Source: Janthinobacterium violaceinigrum (GTDB lineage: Bacteria > Pseudomonadota > Gammaproteobacteria > Burkholderiales > Burkholderiaceae_D). Taken from it: a DNA stretch of 64,000 bases. Made by a program: the position numbers and the translations under genes. The stretch spans positions 62,001 to 126,000 of the forward strand of contig NZ_WFLI01000001.1 in NCBI RefSeq assembly GCF_009208555.1. The letters are read 5' to 3'. The notes under the pieces were generated by a model. That model was given only the letters and a program-made list of their open reading frames with translations. It ran no database searches and was not told the origin of the DNA. Below, piece by piece: positions 63,009 through 64,000 of the stretch. Numbering within the stretch: the stretch's first letter is position 1; each line of letters starts with the position of its first letter.

Positions 63009-64000
63009 TTACAGGTCGACCATGAAACCGGCGCCGATCGATTTCTGCGAGTAGTTGTAGTCGATCAGGCTCTGGCCGTAGCCGGAGAACAGCTGCAGAT
63101 AGCCTTTCAGGTTGGCTTTCAAGGGGAAAGCCCAGCTGGCCTGCATGGAACCATGCTTCTTGCTGAAATTGCGGCGGGCCGTCACCGCGTATTCATGGCC
63201 CTTGTTGCGGTAGCTCAGGCGCAAGTCGCCATGGCCCATGTAATCGATGATGTCGATATTGTCATTGTCCTTGGCGCTATTGTCGAGACGGTGCCAGACG
63301 CGGGCCGTGATGGCCAGGTTGTCTTTTTCCATGCCTAGCTCGGCATACACGCGGTTCCAGCTGCGCGACAGGGTCGAGGTCTGGCCATTCGACTGGTGCA
63401 CGAGGCCGAAGTTCAGGTAATTGAATTCCAAACCGGCCAGATTCTTGTTGATCGGCATGACCAGCATCAGTTCCGGCTGGTAATTGGTCTCGCGGAACGG
63501 GCTCGACGCCTTGCGGTTATACGCTTGCCAGAAACTTTGCTGCGTATAGCCGAACCACATGTCGATGGGCGTGCCGGCGATGTCTTCCAGCATCTTCATT
63601 TTAAAGCTGAGCTGGAACGTCAATTCCACGTGCTGGCTCTTGATGCCGCCCGGCGTGAAATCCTGGAACGGCTCGTCGTTCGACGCATCGCTGTAATTGG
63701 CCAGCAACAGATAGGTGTCGCGGTGGGGGCGGAAGTTGAACAGGCCCCGCTTCGACGCATCGTTGAGTTCCCAAGATTGTTGCGTACGCGAAATCGGCGC
63801 TTCCGGCGGCGCCGCGCCAGCCTGCGCGACGGCGGGAATGGCCGCGTTCACCGCTTCCGGCGTGGCCACGCCAGGCGGGCTGACGGGCGTGAAGGGAGCG
63901 ACTTCGGCAGCGGCTGCCAGGGTCACGGCGGCCGTGGCCGCATCGCCGCCGGCGGCGATGGTGGCTTTTTCCGCCGCCTTGGCCAGGGTATCGAAGCAGC
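63009..64000 (-). CDS. pldA: Outer-membrane phospholipase A (OMPLA), 5-prime partial
   Basis: This phospholipase A hydrolyses phospholipids that reach the outer leaflet of the outer membrane. The core fold is visible: QELTFQ-like VELTFQLSFKMKML, WFGYTQQSFWQAYN, LVHQSNGQTSTLSRSWNRVYAEL (the His-Ser-Asn active site) and GYGQSLIDYNYSQKSIGAGFMVDL at the end. The frame stays open to the window edge (residues CFDTLAKAAEKATIAAG upstream), so the 5-prime end lies outside. An Ala/Pro-rich N-terminal extension of at least 60 residues precedes the barrel, longer than in E. coli. Confidence 0.9.
   Translation of the reverse strand, partial: CFDTLAKAAEKATIAAGGDAATAAVTLAAAAEVAPFTPVSPPGVATPEAVNAAIPAVAQAGAAPPEAPISRTQQSWELNDASKRGLFNFRPHRDTYLLLANYSDASNDEPFQDFTPGGIKSQHVELTFQLSFKMKMLEDIAGTPIDMWFGYTQQSFWQAYNRKASSPFRETNYQPELMLVMPINKNLAGLEFNYLNFGLVHQSNGQTSTLSRSWNRVYAELGMEKDNLAITARVWHRLDNSAKDNDNIDIIDYMGHGDLRLSYRNKGHEYAVTARRNFSKKHGSMQASWAFPLKANLKGYLQLFSGYGQSLIDYNYSQKSIGAGFMVDL

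Overview
The window is a GC-rich (by eye above 60 %) chromosomal segment of a betaproteobacterium. Protein style and gene order (yciB-bolA-parvulin, nadA-nadC, mltG-tmk-holB, ygfZ, tatD) point to Oxalobacteraceae, and the short palindromic intergenic repeats plus a PEP-CTERM sorting-signal remnant fit the Janthinobacterium/Massilia/Duganella group. This assignment is an inference from protein families, not from a database match. There is no rRNA, tRNA, CRISPR array, prophage or recognisable insertion sequence; it is mostly core genome with small accessory modules.

Layout. 0-11 kb: uppP, a LysE exporter with a divergent LysR regulator, a run of secreted proteins of unknown role, a 556-aa unknown protein, a DUF3334 (CheX-like) protein, and a decayed PEP-CTERM gene. 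11-20 kb: ABC-F ATPase ybiT, the NAD synthesis pair nadA-nadC, a periplasmic binding protein, a TIGR03118 lipoprotein, the metalloprotease ypfJ, and an NTF2/GNAT pair joined by an apparent frameshift. 19-21 kb: a PhlG-like phloroglucinol hydrolase divergent from a TetR regulator, with a good operator between them, then alkD. 21-26 kb: two tandem parvulins, bolA, yciB, msrB and selO. 26-36 kb: an acyl-CoA ligase, a four-gene chemotaxis operon (MCP with three PAS units, cheR, cheD, triple-domain cheW), and the beta-oxidation fusion enzyme fadJ.

36-45 kb: a lipoprotein-like alpha/beta hydrolase without its catalytic serine, small enzymes, a second LysR, a nucleotidyltransferase, an MHS-type transporter, a thiolase, a Dabb protein, a quinone-reductase-like enzyme and an acetyltransferase. 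45-53 kb: a six-gene pentose operon (lacI-xylB-tal-binding protein-ATPase-permease) behind a 32-bp perfect palindrome. 53-60 kb: NRDE protein, DUF4936, ygfZ, then mltG-tmk-holB, VOC, carbonic anhydrase, tatD and ankyrin protein. 60-64 kb: a PRMT-like methyltransferase, two small proteins, and phospholipase A cut by the window edge.

Repeats. Two families of short palindromic elements are scattered between genes. One (about 135 bp, two full copies and one 61-bp internal deletion) has conserved terminal inverted repeats and a central hairpin whose stem shows a compensatory base-pair change. The other is built on GGGGTC(G/A)GACC arms, has four copies, and three of these lie between convergent genes.

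The most interesting leads are: the DUF3334 protein that combines a CheX-type ExxN phosphatase motif with a CheZ-like C-terminal peptide; the phloroglucinol hydrolase/TetR module; the covarying repeat family, one copy of which sits inside the sugar ABC operon; and several reading-frame or active-site anomalies.
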